The notes under the pieces were generated by a model. It did not search any database and was not told the DNA's origin. It saw only the letters and a list, made by a program, of their open reading frames with translations. From the NCBI GenBank assembly GCA_014381825.1, contig JACNKX010000042.1:1-64000 (forward strand): a DNA stretch of 64,000 bases, written 5' to 3'. The position numbers and the translations under genes were made by a program. Origin of the DNA: Planctomycetota bacterium. GTDB taxonomy: Bacteria > Planctomycetota > Planctomycetia > Pirellulales > Pirellulaceae. Every line of letters begins with the position of its first letter. The first letter of the stretch is position 1. Shown piece after piece: positions 45,236 to 59,562 of this stretch.

Positions 45236-46417
45236 CTACAATCTCGCGAGTTCGTTCCCGCGAGCTTCGAGAGGAATCGCGACGGCCTTGCTGGACTCGC
45301 GATGCGACGCGAACGTGGCGCAGATCATCTCCACGGTCATCGCGCCGTCGTAGACGCTGCATAACGGTTGACGGTCACTGCGAATGGCGGCGACAAGATC
45401 GCGTGCGGGGCTGACGTGATGGCTGACCAGGTCTGCGAGGTCATCAATGGGTTCGGTCTCTCCGGGGCCTGCCGACGTGATCGGAATCCAAGGACGCGGA
45501 TCGCCAGTTGGTTGGAATGGGTTACCGGGGACGAGATAGGCCAATGGCAACTTGTCGCAGTTGATATCGATCAGGCCTTCGCTCCCGATGATTTGCAGAC
45601 CGAAGCCGGCGCTGCGAGTTCCATCATTAGCGATTGAATCGAAATACGCGATCAAGCCCCGCTCCATTTCGTAGCGAGCATGAATTTCGTTCCCGGCCAA
45701 CAAGCCAAGTGCTTCGTTTCCCTCTCGAACGTCTGCCTTGGTAACTCGGCGACCGTCTTGTAGGAGTACCGCAGAGCACGACTTCGGGGCTCCACCAAAG
45801 TAATGAATCAGGTTCAGCACGTGCGAGCCAAGTACCCACAAATCTTCGGCACCGCCGCGTCGATCACCTTTGCCGCGTCCTCGGATCTCTAGCAGCTTGC
45901 CGATCGTGCCATCCGCGATCAGTTTGTCGATCGCTTGCAGCGTCGGGTGGTACCGATTTCGATGCGCGACGGCGAGCTTGGCGTTGTGCTTCTCGCACGC
46001 CGCAACAATCTCGTCGGCTTCAGCTGGTGTTCGGCAAAATGGCTTCTCGACGTAGATTCCGCTTGCCCCCGTTTCGATGGCGGCAAGTATCATATCGCGG
46101 TGTTGATCTGGTTGGCGAGGGCAGACGGCGACGATGTCAGGTTTCACCTCAGCGAGCATCTGGCGATAGTCAGCAAAGCCGTTGTTTATGTGCAGCTTCT
46201 CCTCTGCTGCAACAAGTCCAGCCTCGTTCGCGTCGGCAACGCTGACGATCGGCGTTTCGGTGAGCTGAAGCCAAACCGTATCCAAGCCGTGACCAAAGTT
46301 GCCGCGCCCTGTGTGACCGATCACCCCCACTCGCAGCTTCTCTAGCGATTGGCCGAAACTAAAAGTATGGAGCGCAAATGAACAAGCCGTTGTGGTGACG
46401 AAGGTTCGACGATCCAT
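45236..46417 (-). CDS. Gfo/Idh/MocA oxidoreductase with Tat leader
   Basis: Exported relative of sugar dehydrogenases. A Tat-like leader MDRRTFVTTTACSFALHTFS starts at 46417 with AAGGAACC upstream; an earlier in-frame start is unlikely. The Rossmann motif is LRVGVIGHTGRGNFG, the EKP motif appears as YVEKPFCRTPAEAD, and the second domain has ARYEMERGLIAYFDS. 393 residues. It follows the DUF6807 gene on the same strand with a palindrome filling the gap. Substrate unknown. Confidence 0.86.
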   Translation of the reverse strand: MDRRTFVTTTACSFALHTFSFGQSLEKLRVGVIGHTGRGNFGHGLDTVWLQLTETPIVSVADANEAGLVAAEEKLHINNGFADYRQMLAEVKPDIVAVCPRQPDQHRDMILAAIETGASGIYVEKPFCRTPAEADEIVAACEKHNAKLAVAHRNRYHPTLQAIDKLIADGTIGKLLEIRGRGKGDRRGGAEDLWVLGSHVLNLIHYFGGAPKSCSAVLLQDGRRVTKADVREGNEALGLLAGNEIHARYEMERGLIAYFDSIANDGTRSAGFGLQIIGSEGLIDINCDKLPLAYLVPGNPFQPTGDPRPWIPITSAGPGETEPIDDLADLVSHHVSPARDLVAAIRSDRQPLCSVYDGAMTVEMICATFASHRESSKAVAIPLEARGNELARL

Positions 46418-46461
46418 GATGAAATGGTTCCTTACTGGTACGTGATATGGATGCGACATGG

Positions 46462-46548
46462 GGAACACTAATCTCCGCTAATCGACGCTGATGAAAACAG
46501 TTGCAGTAAACTCTTCGATTAGTGTTCATTAGCGGAGACTAGTGTTCC
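46462..46548. repeat. Palindromic element between DUF6807 and MocA genes
   Basis: Arms of 21 bp at 46462-46482 and 46528-46548 (outer GGAACACTAATCTCC) match with one G-T pair. It begins one base after the stop codon of the DUF6807 gene on the minus strand and ends 45 bp before the MocA start. Confidence 0.85.
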
Positions 46549-46549
46549 T

Positions 46550-47584
46550 TCATTCCGCACGACGTTTGACCTCAAACTGCCGATGCTTTCGAGTGCCTCT
46601 GCTGACTTCAAAACCGAAGCGAGCAGCGAACGCCTTTTGCACGCGTTCTGCCTTGTCGTGATCGTAAGCACCTGAATGCGCGTGTAGCAAATAACGTAAC
46701 GTGAGCGGGATGTCTTTCTCGAGTGTAACTCCTTCATGCATGCCGAACGACGCGCCCATCCAACCATCTTCGCGCACATGCCAATACGTGGGATAGCGAG
46801 GATTCTTCGGATGGTCGAAATAGGTGATGCCTTCAGTCACCGTTCTGCGAGCGCTACCCTGCCCTACAGCGACCGGACCGCTGTAGTCCATCCAACGCGA
46901 TTGCTTGGCGAAAATGTTCTTCTCGTCAGCTTGCCCTTCGCTGTTCATCAGCGTTCCGCCGCCGAAGTGCGCCGACAGCGTTTTCGCAACCCGCACGGCA
47001 AGAAATCCGAAGTTAGTCTTCTCAAGCTCTACGGTTTCTACCTTCGTCGACGGACGCATCGTGATTTGTAGTTCTAGCGCATGTTCATTGTTAGCCAAGG
47101 GAAGGAGCGCCGCGACGATCTCCTGCTCCATGACTTCCTTGTCGGCCGGATCGTACCAACCACTGACCGATGCCATGATCGCTTCCGAATCGCCGTCTTC
47201 GTACGCGTACCACATCTTCTGACGAATCTGAGTGCCTTTGCCGTTGGCCCAAAAGTCGAGTCCGTTCACCTTGTTGTGAGCGAACCAAACAGATTGATGA
47301 TGATCGTGGTTCTGGGCACCGGGATGTCCCATTCGTGTAAGTGATGTGCCCGACGGTCCATTAAAGGGAAAGAAGAATGGACGCGGGTATTGATCGCCAT
47401 AATGCCAGCGAATCTTCTCGACGCCGTCGATCTGAAAGGACACTTGATGCCCCGCTTGAGGCACGATCTCACAACGATTGGGGCTGCGAGCGATGCTTGT
47501 TTCTTGCCCCGTCGCCAGAGAGGCGACAGTTGCAAGTATGAGTAACGATGTCGAGAGGTGGAGCGAGGATGATACGGATGACAT
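46550..47584 (-). CDS. DUF6807 (PmoA-like) exported protein
   Basis: Member of the DUF6807/PmoA family (beta-sandwich, no established reaction). The start at 47584 gives a signal peptide (MSSVSSSLHLSTSLLILATVASLATG) after TTGGAGAAAG. Signature motif HPGAQNHDHHQSVWFAHNKV near residue 90, with the wider family pattern RPFFFPFNGPSG. 344 residues. The name of the family reflects an old link to methane oxygenase genes and does not prove such a role. Downstream is a MocA oxidoreductase, a common planctomycete pairing in sugar catabolism. Confidence 0.85.
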   Translation of the reverse strand: MSSVSSSLHLSTSLLILATVASLATGQETSIARSPNRCEIVPQAGHQVSFQIDGVEKIRWHYGDQYPRPFFFPFNGPSGTSLTRMGHPGAQNHDHHQSVWFAHNKVNGLDFWANGKGTQIRQKMWYAYEDGDSEAIMASVSGWYDPADKEVMEQEIVAALLPLANNEHALELQITMRPSTKVETVELEKTNFGFLAVRVAKTLSAHFGGGTLMNSEGQADEKNIFAKQSRWMDYSGPVAVGQGSARRTVTEGITYFDHPKNPRYPTYWHVREDGWMGASFGMHEGVTLEKDIPLTLRYLLHAHSGAYDHDKAERVQKAFAARFGFEVSRGTRKHRQFEVKRRAE

Positions 47585-47791
47585 GCTTAATGTCTTTCTC
47601 CAAGGGAGATCGATGAAATCAGGTCGTTGCCAGTGTACTCCAGCTCGCTTGAAAAGACCTTCTGAGAGTTCTGAATCACGAGGGTTTAAGGAGTTTTGGT
47701 AGCAATTATCGCTGGCTTGCGCCTCAATCATCGAGATGATATTATGATGCAGTCAGAAACGGAAATAATGAGGAAACAGGAGTCCTCCAGC

Positions 47792-49620
<1,829 letters not shown>

Positions 49621-49624
<4 letters not shown>

Positions 49625-50382
49625 GCCAGCCGCCGCTGGAAGCAGCGTACGACGCGTCACGGGTCGACTATCCTGCTGATCGCGTAGTTGCCGATCCAGA
49701 TCTGAACGCTATCTTTCTGGCAGAGTGTCGGCGACGCGGATTGCAAGATCCGCCCGCATTGCTGAATCGGTCACTGCTCAACTTGCGAAAAGCTGGTCGC
49801 TTGAGTGGTCGGCCTCGATCAAAACGGACACACTTTAACAACGAAGACGAGTATCGCTTTGCCTCTGAAATGGCGGCACGGTTTCTCGAACGCCGAGAAG
49901 GGATAAGTCTCGACAATGTGTTGTGTGACCCTGGACTGGCGAGTGAGTTTGATCGACGAGCTGCGGACATTGCTCCGGGGTTTTCGTCATTGCAGTATCG
50001 TTGGGCAGCACTAAATCTCAGAAAGGCGAAGAAGTTTGCGCCGGAAGTAGCTTCTCGAATCGCACCACCAATTGCGGTCTATAAATATCGTGCCGCGACG
50101 CTTGAGCTAAGTGACTTGCCAACGGAACAAGGTTTGTACTTGTTGTTTGCAAACGCTCAATTGCTATACGTTGGGGAAGCTGAGAACTTGAGGATCCGGA
50201 TCAAAAAGCACCTTGATCACTCCGACAACAAGGGGTTTGCTCGCTGGTTATGGGAGTTTGGGACCGATGAGTTGCACATTGAAGTGCAAGTCCTTGCGGC
50301 TGACACAGAGCGGAGAGTGCGAAAGGCATTGGAACTGGAATTGATTCGATCTCGTGAACCGATGTTCAACGTTAAGAGATAG
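49621..50382 (+). CDS. Stand-alone GIY-YIG nuclease-like paralogue of the fusion C-terminus
   Basis: Overlaps the fusion gene by four bases (ATGA). It repeats the C-terminal half of that gene without the methyltransferase: two ~40-residue units (VVADPDLNAIFLAEC, VLCDPGLASEFD) each ending LRKA, then GIY-YIG: GLY at 171-173, YVG at 183-185, NLRIRIKKHL and the metal Glu E238 in ALELELIRSREPMFN. All key residues for catalysis appear present. It looks like the active nuclease of a two-protein restriction-modification or defence unit (inference). Convergent with a DUF1501 gene. Confidence 0.82.
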
Positions 50383-50408
50383 ACATGTCTTGTACTAGAG
50401 ATAGCGAG

Positions 50409-50483
50409 GCTAACGCTGACACCCCACGTCGGCATCGTTTGCTCTGCTATCGTCGTTGCTGGTATCGGAACGACAGCGTTAGC
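50409..50483. repeat. Palindrome between convergent genes
   Basis: GCTAACGCTG (50409-50418) and CAGCGTTAGC (50474-50483) are perfect 10-bp arms, with GAG/CTC continuing beyond a one-base bulge. The right arm includes the TAA stop codon of the minus-strand DUF1501 gene. Confidence 0.7.
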
Positions 50484-51885
50484 TCAAGATGCCATGAACC
50501 GGCTCAACTTCTTCGACGCCGGTCAAACGTTGATCGAGACCTTGGTATCGATAAGTTAGTTGGCGATGGTCGATGCCGAGTGCGTGTAGGATGGTCGCAT
50601 TTAATTCGTTGACGTGTACGCCATCGCGAGCAATGTTGTAGCAGAACTCGTCGGTCTCACCCCAGGTGGTACCGCCTTTCACTCCTCCGCCAGCCAGCCA
50701 CATGCTGAAGCAACGCGGGTGATGATCGCGACCGTAGCCGTTGCCATTCAACGCTCCTTGCGAATAGACCGTTCGTCCGAATTCGCCGCCCCACACGATC
50801 AACGTGTCATCGAGCAAGCCACGTTGTTTGAGATCTTTCACCAACGCGGCTGAACCTTGATCGACTTCCTTACAGACCTTTGGGTGTTCCGTTGGCAATC
50901 GCGAATGATTATCCCACCCTCGGTGAAACAGTTGAATGAATCGAACGTCGCGTTCTGCGAGTCGACGAGCCAGCAAGCAGTTGGCGGCATGCGTTCCGGG
51001 CGTTCTTGCATCTTCCCCGTAGAGTGTGAACGTCGACTCCGGCTCATCCGAGAAGTCCGTCAGATCGGGTACCGACATCTGCATGCGATAAGACATTTCG
51101 TACGAGGCGATACGTGCTTCGATCTCGGGATCTCCGGCTGTCGCGAGTTGGATGCGATTCAGCTTTCCCAACGAATCAAGCAATCGACGCCTAGCTTCGG
51201 GCGTCGAGCCTGCGGGATCGTTCAGGTAGAGAACCGGATCGCCCGAAGAACGGAATTTGACGCCTTGATGGTTCGCGGGCAGGAAGCCGCTTCCCCAAAG
51301 GCGGGCGTACAACGGTTGGGCCGCCGCGTAGGTGTTCTTTGAAAGCAAGACAACGAACGCTGGGAGATTGTCGTTTTCCGAACCGACGCCGTAGCTGACC
51401 CACGAGCCAATGCTCGGTCGTCCAGGCTGCTGATTGCCGGTCATGAAGAACGTGATTGCGGGATCGTGATTGATGGCTTCGGTATGCACGGTCTTCACGA
51501 CACAGATATCATCGGCAATGCTGCCGATATGGGGCAGCTGTTCGCTCAGCCAAGTACCCGACTCGCCGTACTGCTTGAAGTCCCAAACATTCTTCGCGAT
51601 TGGCAATTGTTTCTGTCCGGCGGTCATGCCGGTTAAGCGTTGGCCCATCCGAATGGAAGCGGGAAGCTCCGTGCCATGCAATTTGGCGAGTTCCGGTTTG
51701 TAGTCGAACAAGTCCACCTGGGAAGGAGCACCAGACTGAAACATGTAGATGACACGTTTTGCGCGGGCAGGCAACGCGTTCGTTGCTGCATGGGCTGTTG
51801 AATTGCCGATCAGTTGCGCGAGGGCTGCGGCTCCAATGGAAGCTGCTGACCGTTTAAAAAAGTGACGACGAGTTTGGTGCAACAT
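50479..51885 (-). CDS. DUF1501 protein, Tat-exported, paired with DUF1549/1553
   Basis: Tat leader ([19 protein letters not shown]), then [47 protein letters not shown] and [13 protein letters not shown]. It begins 6 bp after the stop of the DUF1549/DUF1553 gene, and this adjacency is the classic planctomycete couple. It resembles the DUF1501 at 55010 closely (shared GWDNH/GWDFH and ...VHGIL endings), so the pair looks duplicated. 468 residues. Function of the family unknown. Confidence 0.92.
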   Translation of the reverse strand: MLHQTRRHFFKRSAASIGAAALAQLIGNSTAHAATNALPARAKRVIYMFQSGAPSQVDLFDYKPELAKLHGTELPASIRMGQRLTGMTAGQKQLPIAKNVWDFKQYGESGTWLSEQLPHIGSIADDICVVKTVHTEAINHDPAITFFMTGNQQPGRPSIGSWVSYGVGSENDNLPAFVVLLSKNTYAAAQPLYARLWGSGFLPANHQGVKFRSSGDPVLYLNDPAGSTPEARRRLLDSLGKLNRIQLATAGDPEIEARIASYEMSYRMQMSVPDLTDFSDEPESTFTLYGEDARTPGTHAANCLLARRLAERDVRFIQLFHRGWDNHSRLPTEHPKVCKEVDQGSAALVKDLKQRGLLDDTLIVWGGEFGRTVYSQGALNGNGYGRDHHPRCFSMWLAGGGVKGGTTWGETDEFCYNIARDGVHVNELNATILHALGIDHRQLTYRYQGLDQRLTGVEEVEPVHGILS

Positions 51886-51891
51886 TGCGCG

Positions 51892-54969
<3,078 letters not shown>

Positions 54970-55009
54970 GTTAGTCCGTCTTACGGTCAACGTCGTTTGC
55001 CGTGCCGCC

Positions 55010-56452
55010 CTAGGCCAGGATGCCATGCACGACCTCCCCATGTACGTCCGTCAGGCGATAATCTCTGCCCTGGAAACGATATGTCAGCCGTTCGTGATCG
55101 AATCCGAGTAGGTGCATAATCGTCGCTTGCAAGTCGTGGATGTGAACCTTGTCTCGAGCGACGCGGAATCCAAGTTCGTCAGACTCGCCGTAATGAATGC
55201 CACCCTTGACTCCGCCGCCTGCTAACACCATCGAATAGCAGTCGGGATAGTGATCACGCCCAAGGACCGCGCTCTTGGCGGTGCGTCCTTCACGGAACGG
55301 CGTGCGACCGAACTCGCCACCGATGACGATCAGCGTCTCGTCAAACATGCCGCGTTGCTTCAGATCGTTGATCAAGGCCGTTATCGGTTTGTCCATCGTC
55401 GCGCATTTGTTGGTTAGGCCTGACTCCAAACCGGTTCCTTCACCCGTGCCGTGGAAATCCCAACCCCAATCAAAAAGCTGCACGTAACGAACGCCGTTCT
55501 CGACCAAGCGACGGGCCAATAGGCAGTTGTTGGCAAAGGTCGATTCGCCTGGTTTCGCGCCATACGCATCGACGGTGTGTTGCGGTTCGTCATTGATGTT
55601 CATTACTTCCGGAACAGAAGTCTGCATCCGGAATGCCAGTTCGTACTGGGCGATCCGTGTCAAAGTCTCCGGATGACCGAGTTCCTTCGCTTGCAGTTCG
55701 TTCAAATCGCGTAGTGCATCGAGGCTCTTACGACGCAACTCGCGATCCATTCCTTTTGGATCCGAGGCAAAGAGAACGGGATCGCCTTTCGATCGACACT
55801 GCACGCCCTGATAGACCGATGGCAGGAAACCACTTCCGAACGAGTTCTTTCCGCCATTCGGCTGAACGCCACTGGAGATCAACACAACGAAGCCAGGAAG
55901 GTTCGCGTTTTCGGTGCCTAGTCCGTATGTCGCCCACGCGCCGAGCGATGGTCGCCCGCTGCGTGGCGATCCTGTGTAGACAAGCAATTCAGCAGGTGCG
56001 TGATTGAACTGATCCGTGGTCATCGAATTGATCACACACAGTTCGTCCGCGATGCCATGGAAGTGCGGCACTGCATCAGAGAGCCAGACGCCGCCTTCAC
56101 CGTGCTGCTCAAACTTCCGCGGTGTTCCCATTAGCTTCGGCACGCCCGAGGTAAACGCGAATCGTTGCCCTTCGAGGAACTCGTTCGGACAGTCCTCGTC
56201 GTTGTGCTTGACAAGTTCTGGCTTGTAATCGAACAAGTCCAAGTGCGGCGGCGAGCCTGTTAGATGCAGATAGATCACCTGCTTGGCCGTGGCCTCGAAG
56301 TGTGGTTTCCGAGGGGCGAGCGGATCGACAACGGCAGCCGAGGCCCCGTCGTTCATTAAGGCACTAAGTGCGATCCCGCCGAGACCAGCGGATGACTGCT
56401 GGAGGAAGTGCCGGCGCGTGTTTGCTTGAATCATCGCCAATTTAGGATTCAT
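55010..56452 (-). CDS. DUF1501 protein, Tat-exported, second copy
   Basis: Start at 56452 with GAGAG upstream; an upstream frame would run into a palindrome. Tat leader around RRHFLQQSSAGLGG, then [55 protein letters not shown] and VIGGEFGRTPFREG. 480 residues. Paralogue of the gene at 50479 with the same partner order (DUF1501 then, upstream, DUF1549/1553 at 56549). It sits between the two DUF1549/1553 genes of the convoy. Confidence 0.9.
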   Translation of the reverse strand: MNPKLAMIQANTRRHFLQQSSAGLGGIALSALMNDGASAAVVDPLAPRKPHFEATAKQVIYLHLTGSPPHLDLFDYKPELVKHNDEDCPNEFLEGQRFAFTSGVPKLMGTPRKFEQHGEGGVWLSDAVPHFHGIADELCVINSMTTDQFNHAPAELLVYTGSPRSGRPSLGAWATYGLGTENANLPGFVVLISSGVQPNGGKNSFGSGFLPSVYQGVQCRSKGDPVLFASDPKGMDRELRRKSLDALRDLNELQAKELGHPETLTRIAQYELAFRMQTSVPEVMNINDEPQHTVDAYGAKPGESTFANNCLLARRLVENGVRYVQLFDWGWDFHGTGEGTGLESGLTNKCATMDKPITALINDLKQRGMFDETLIVIGGEFGRTPFREGRTAKSAVLGRDHYPDCYSMVLAGGGVKGGIHYGESDELGFRVARDKVHIHDLQATIMHLLGFDHERLTYRFQGRDYRLTDVHGEVVHGILA

Positions 56453-56469
56453 GGTGGACTCTCTCATTT

Positions 56470-56537
56470 CGTTTAACGGCAAGCCGCAGGCGACGGTGAT
56501 AGCTGTCACGCAGTCGCCTGCGGCTTGCCGTTAAACG
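56470..56537. repeat. Long perfect palindrome between DUF1553 and DUF1501 genes
   Basis: Perfect 25-bp arms 56470-56494 and 56513-56537 (outer CGTTTAACGGCAAGCC) around an 18-bp loop that itself pairs GTGA/TCAC. It fills most of the 96-bp gap, 11 bp after the stop of the DUF1549/1553 gene and 18 bp before the DUF1501 start. It shares the outer CGTTTAAC with the palindrome at 18339. Confidence 0.85.
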
Positions 56538-56548
56538 GGGAAACTTGT

Positions 56549-59476
56549 TTAACGTTTCAAAAACATCTCATCTAAATTCAGCAACACGTTTCCGACCACT
56601 GTCCAAGCAGCCAACTCGGCAACGTCACTTCCTTCTGGTATAGCTCCGAGTGGATCCGCCGCCATCTTCACTGCTTGCTCCGGTGATTCTTTGAATCCGG
56701 CGTATGTCGCATCGAAAAGGCTCTGCAGTCGGAGTAACTCTGGTGCGTTTGGTGGTCGAGCCAAGCAGAGGCGAAAGCCGTGGATGGCCTTATCTGCCGT
56801 CGTCTCGCCGCCGACGGCAATCCGCCGAGCAAGTGCCTGGGCGGCTTCGACATACACCGGATCGTTCAAAGTCACCAATGCTTGCAGTGGCGTATTCGTG
56901 CGGTCACGTTTGACCGTACAGACTTCTCGATTCGGCGCATCGAACGCCGCCATCGACGGATACGGATTGGATCGCCGCCAAGTTGTATACAAGCCGCGGC
57001 GGTAGCGATCATCACCTTCGCTCGTCGTCCAATCGATGCCACCTCCAAACGCCGCCGTCAAACCGATGTTGGGTTGTGGCGGTTTAGCCGGAGGGCCGTA
57101 CATCTTGTCGCTCAGCAAACCACTCGCGAACAGAGCTTGATCGCGAATCATTTCCGCCGACAGTCTGAAGCGAGGACCACGAGCGAGCAGCTGATTATCG
57201 GGATCGAGTTCGACTAAATCCGCGGTGACGGCGGAGCTTTGTCGATACGCTGCGGAGGTGACGAGGAGTTTAACGAACGCCTTCATGTCCCAGTCCAGGC
57301 GGACTAGCTCGGTCGCTAACCAATCGAGCAATTCGGGATTCGTCGGCAAGTCGCCTTGTGAACCGAACTCTTCGCTCGTGCGAACAATGCCGATCCCAAA
57401 GATCGCTTCCCAGTAACGATTTGCGATGACTCGTGCTGTCAGGGGGTTCTGCTCATCGACCAACCACTTTGCCAAAGTCAGTCGATTCATCGGCTCGCCT
57501 TCCGGCACCGGATGGAACGCTGCCGGAACGCCTGCTGTTACCTCGTCGCTCGTCTGCAAAAAGTTGCCGCGCAGCTGAATCTTCGTCGTGCGATGCTTAT
57601 CGGCTGGCAAGTCTCGCATCACGGGGACAGTTGTCGGCTTAATCGCGGCAAGTTGCTTCTCCGTCGCCGCCAATTCCGTTCGGGTAGCGTTCAGTTCTTC
57701 TGCGATCGATCGGTAGTAATCCGCGAGTTGTTTCGTTTGTGAGTCATCACGCTGGTCGACCGGCGTCTTGACGACTGCGAAGATGTTGGCAGGTACGGCT
57801 CCAATAGCGAGATCTTGATTTGTCGCGGGGGCCTGCGCGATGTCCTGCTTCCAAACAGGTTGTTGTTGCTCGTCGAGAATCGAAACACGGAAGCCATTTA
57901 GGCGACTGCCTACCTTATTGTCGGTCCGATTCCAAACAACGATGCGGTCAATTCCCACTTGTTCCGGCAGTTCGACGAGCCACCACGCGTTCTTGTCGTT
58001 CTTTGTGTGAGTCACTGACCCTTTACTGTGATCGCCGTTCGTATTGCCGTCGATCGCAAGTTTGGCGGGACTGTCATAGTCGACGCTGGATTGCGTTGCA
58101 GTGCCCTGGGTCGCAATGTTTTCGCCATTGCTAAAGACTTGGACTTCGGCCAGTGATAGATACTCCGCACGATCGACGATCTCGACTCGTACGAATCGAC
58201 CGGTCACCGCCTGTTCGTCGTTCTTTGCGACTTCAGACTCCCATTGTACTTGAGCCACCGTTAGTTCAGGTGTTGTCGTGTTTAGCTTGGACTTCAATTC
58301 CGCAACTCGTCCGGTCAACTCTGCCTTTTTCTCCTCCTGTGACTCGCTAAACAGGTTTACCAGTGGGCTTTCGTCGCGACGATCTGCATCTTCCGAGTTG
58401 TTGAAGATGGCGAAGAAGCGAAAGTACTCTTCTTGGGTGATGGGATCGAACTTGTGGGTGTGGCACTGTGCACATGCCATCGTCGTCCCCATCCAGACGG
58501 CCATCGTTGTATTCACTCGATCGACGATCGCGACGTTTCGGAACTCTTCGTCGTTCGTGCCGCCTTCGTTGTTCGTCAACGTGTTGCGATGAAACGCAGT
58601 CGCTGTTAGCTGTTCATTGGTCGGGTTCGGGAGTAGGTCGCCGGCGATCTGTTCAATGGTGAACTGATCGAACGGTTTGTTGCTGTTCAGCGATCGTATC
58701 ACGTAGTCGCGAAAGCCCCAGATCGTGCGAGCTGGGTCGTCCGCGTAGCCAGCTGAATCCGCGTAACGAGCCAAGTCAAGCCACATGCGCGCCCAATGTT
58801 CGCCATACGCTTGCTTCTCTAACAAACGATCGACCAGATGTTCGTAGGCTTTCGGGTCGGGATCGTTCACGAACTGATCGACTTCTTCAATAGTTGGCAA
58901 GAGGCCTGTCAGATCGAGAGCCAGTCGCCGGGCGACTGCATAGCGATCAGCTTCTGCCGAGGGCGTCAGTTGCTCACGCAGCAGTCGAGCCAGAACGAAG
59001 TGATCGATGGCGTTCTTGGGCCATTCCTGATGGGATGCGAGCGGCGGTAATTCCGGACGCATTGGTTTGACGTACGACCAATGAGCCGAAAGCTGCGCGC
59101 CTTGGGCGATCCAATCGGTCAGCAGTTGCACCTCCTCCGGCGACAGTTCCTTGCCCGAATCCGCGGGAGGCATGCGAACGCTATCGTCGTCGCTCGTAAT
59201 ACGCGCGATCAACTCGCTGGCGTCCGGCTTGCCAGGAACGATCGCGATTTCACCAGACTCGGCCGGGGAAGTGGCACCGGCCTGCGTATCAAGTCGTAAG
59301 CCAGCTTGACGCTCCTCCTGATCGGGACCGTGGCACGTGAAGCACTTGTTCGAGAGGATCGTGCGAATATCGCGAGTGAAGTCGATTGGCCGGGCCGTTT
59401 GGTCTTCTGCTCTCGCGCGGTGAGAAATGAATGTCGCGCCGAATGTCAAAACGAGGACAACTTGCAAGCGACTCAT
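56549..59476 (-). CDS. DUF1549/DUF1553 protein with F5/8C-like insert
   Basis: Second member of the PSCyt1/PSD1 family. Signal peptide MSRLQVVLVLTFGATFISHRARA, heme motif CFTCHG, DUF1549 with CAQCHTHKFDP, then an F5/8-type C (discoidin-like) segment (RFVRVEIVDRAEYLSLAEVQV, AIDGNTNGDHSKG, VGIDRIVVWNRTD), then DUF1553 (LAKWLVDEQNPLTARVIANRYW). The start is ATG at 59476 with GAAGG upstream. Followed by DUF1501 after a palindrome. The insert suggests binding to a carbohydrate. Confidence 0.92.
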   Translation of the reverse strand: MSRLQVVLVLTFGATFISHRARAEDQTARPIDFTRDIRTILSNKCFTCHGPDQEERQAGLRLDTQAGATSPAESGEIAIVPGKPDASELIARITSDDDSVRMPPADSGKELSPEEVQLLTDWIAQGAQLSAHWSYVKPMRPELPPLASHQEWPKNAIDHFVLARLLREQLTPSAEADRYAVARRLALDLTGLLPTIEEVDQFVNDPDPKAYEHLVDRLLEKQAYGEHWARMWLDLARYADSAGYADDPARTIWGFRDYVIRSLNSNKPFDQFTIEQIAGDLLPNPTNEQLTATAFHRNTLTNNEGGTNDEEFRNVAIVDRVNTTMAVWMGTTMACAQCHTHKFDPITQEEYFRFFAIFNNSEDADRRDESPLVNLFSESQEEKKAELTGRVAELKSKLNTTTPELTVAQVQWESEVAKNDEQAVTGRFVRVEIVDRAEYLSLAEVQVFSNGENIATQGTATQSSVDYDSPAKLAIDGNTNGDHSKGSVTHTKNDKNAWWLVELPEQVGIDRIVVWNRTDNKVGSRLNGFRVSILDEQQQPVWKQDIAQAPATNQDLAIGAVPANIFAVVKTPVDQRDDSQTKQLADYYRSIAEELNATRTELAATEKQLAAIKPTTVPVMRDLPADKHRTTKIQLRGNFLQTSDEVTAGVPAAFHPVPEGEPMNRLTLAKWLVDEQNPLTARVIANRYWEAIFGIGIVRTSEEFGSQGDLPTNPELLDWLATELVRLDWDMKAFVKLLVTSAAYRQSSAVTADLVELDPDNQLLARGPRFRLSAEMIRDQALFASGLLSDKMYGPPAKPPQPNIGLTAAFGGGIDWTTSEGDDRYRRGLYTTWRRSNPYPSMAAFDAPNREVCTVKRDRTNTPLQALVTLNDPVYVEAAQALARRIAVGGETTADKAIHGFRLCLARPPNAPELLRLQSLFDATYAGFKESPEQAVKMAADPLGAIPEGSDVAELAAWTVVGNVLLNLDEMFLKR

Positions 59477-59562
59477 TTGGCTCAACCTTCGTATTGGCTG
59501 GGTTGTATGGCGGGCAGCGGGGTGGCGGGTTTGCGGTCGGGAGGCTCTCAGCTGAGGGATGC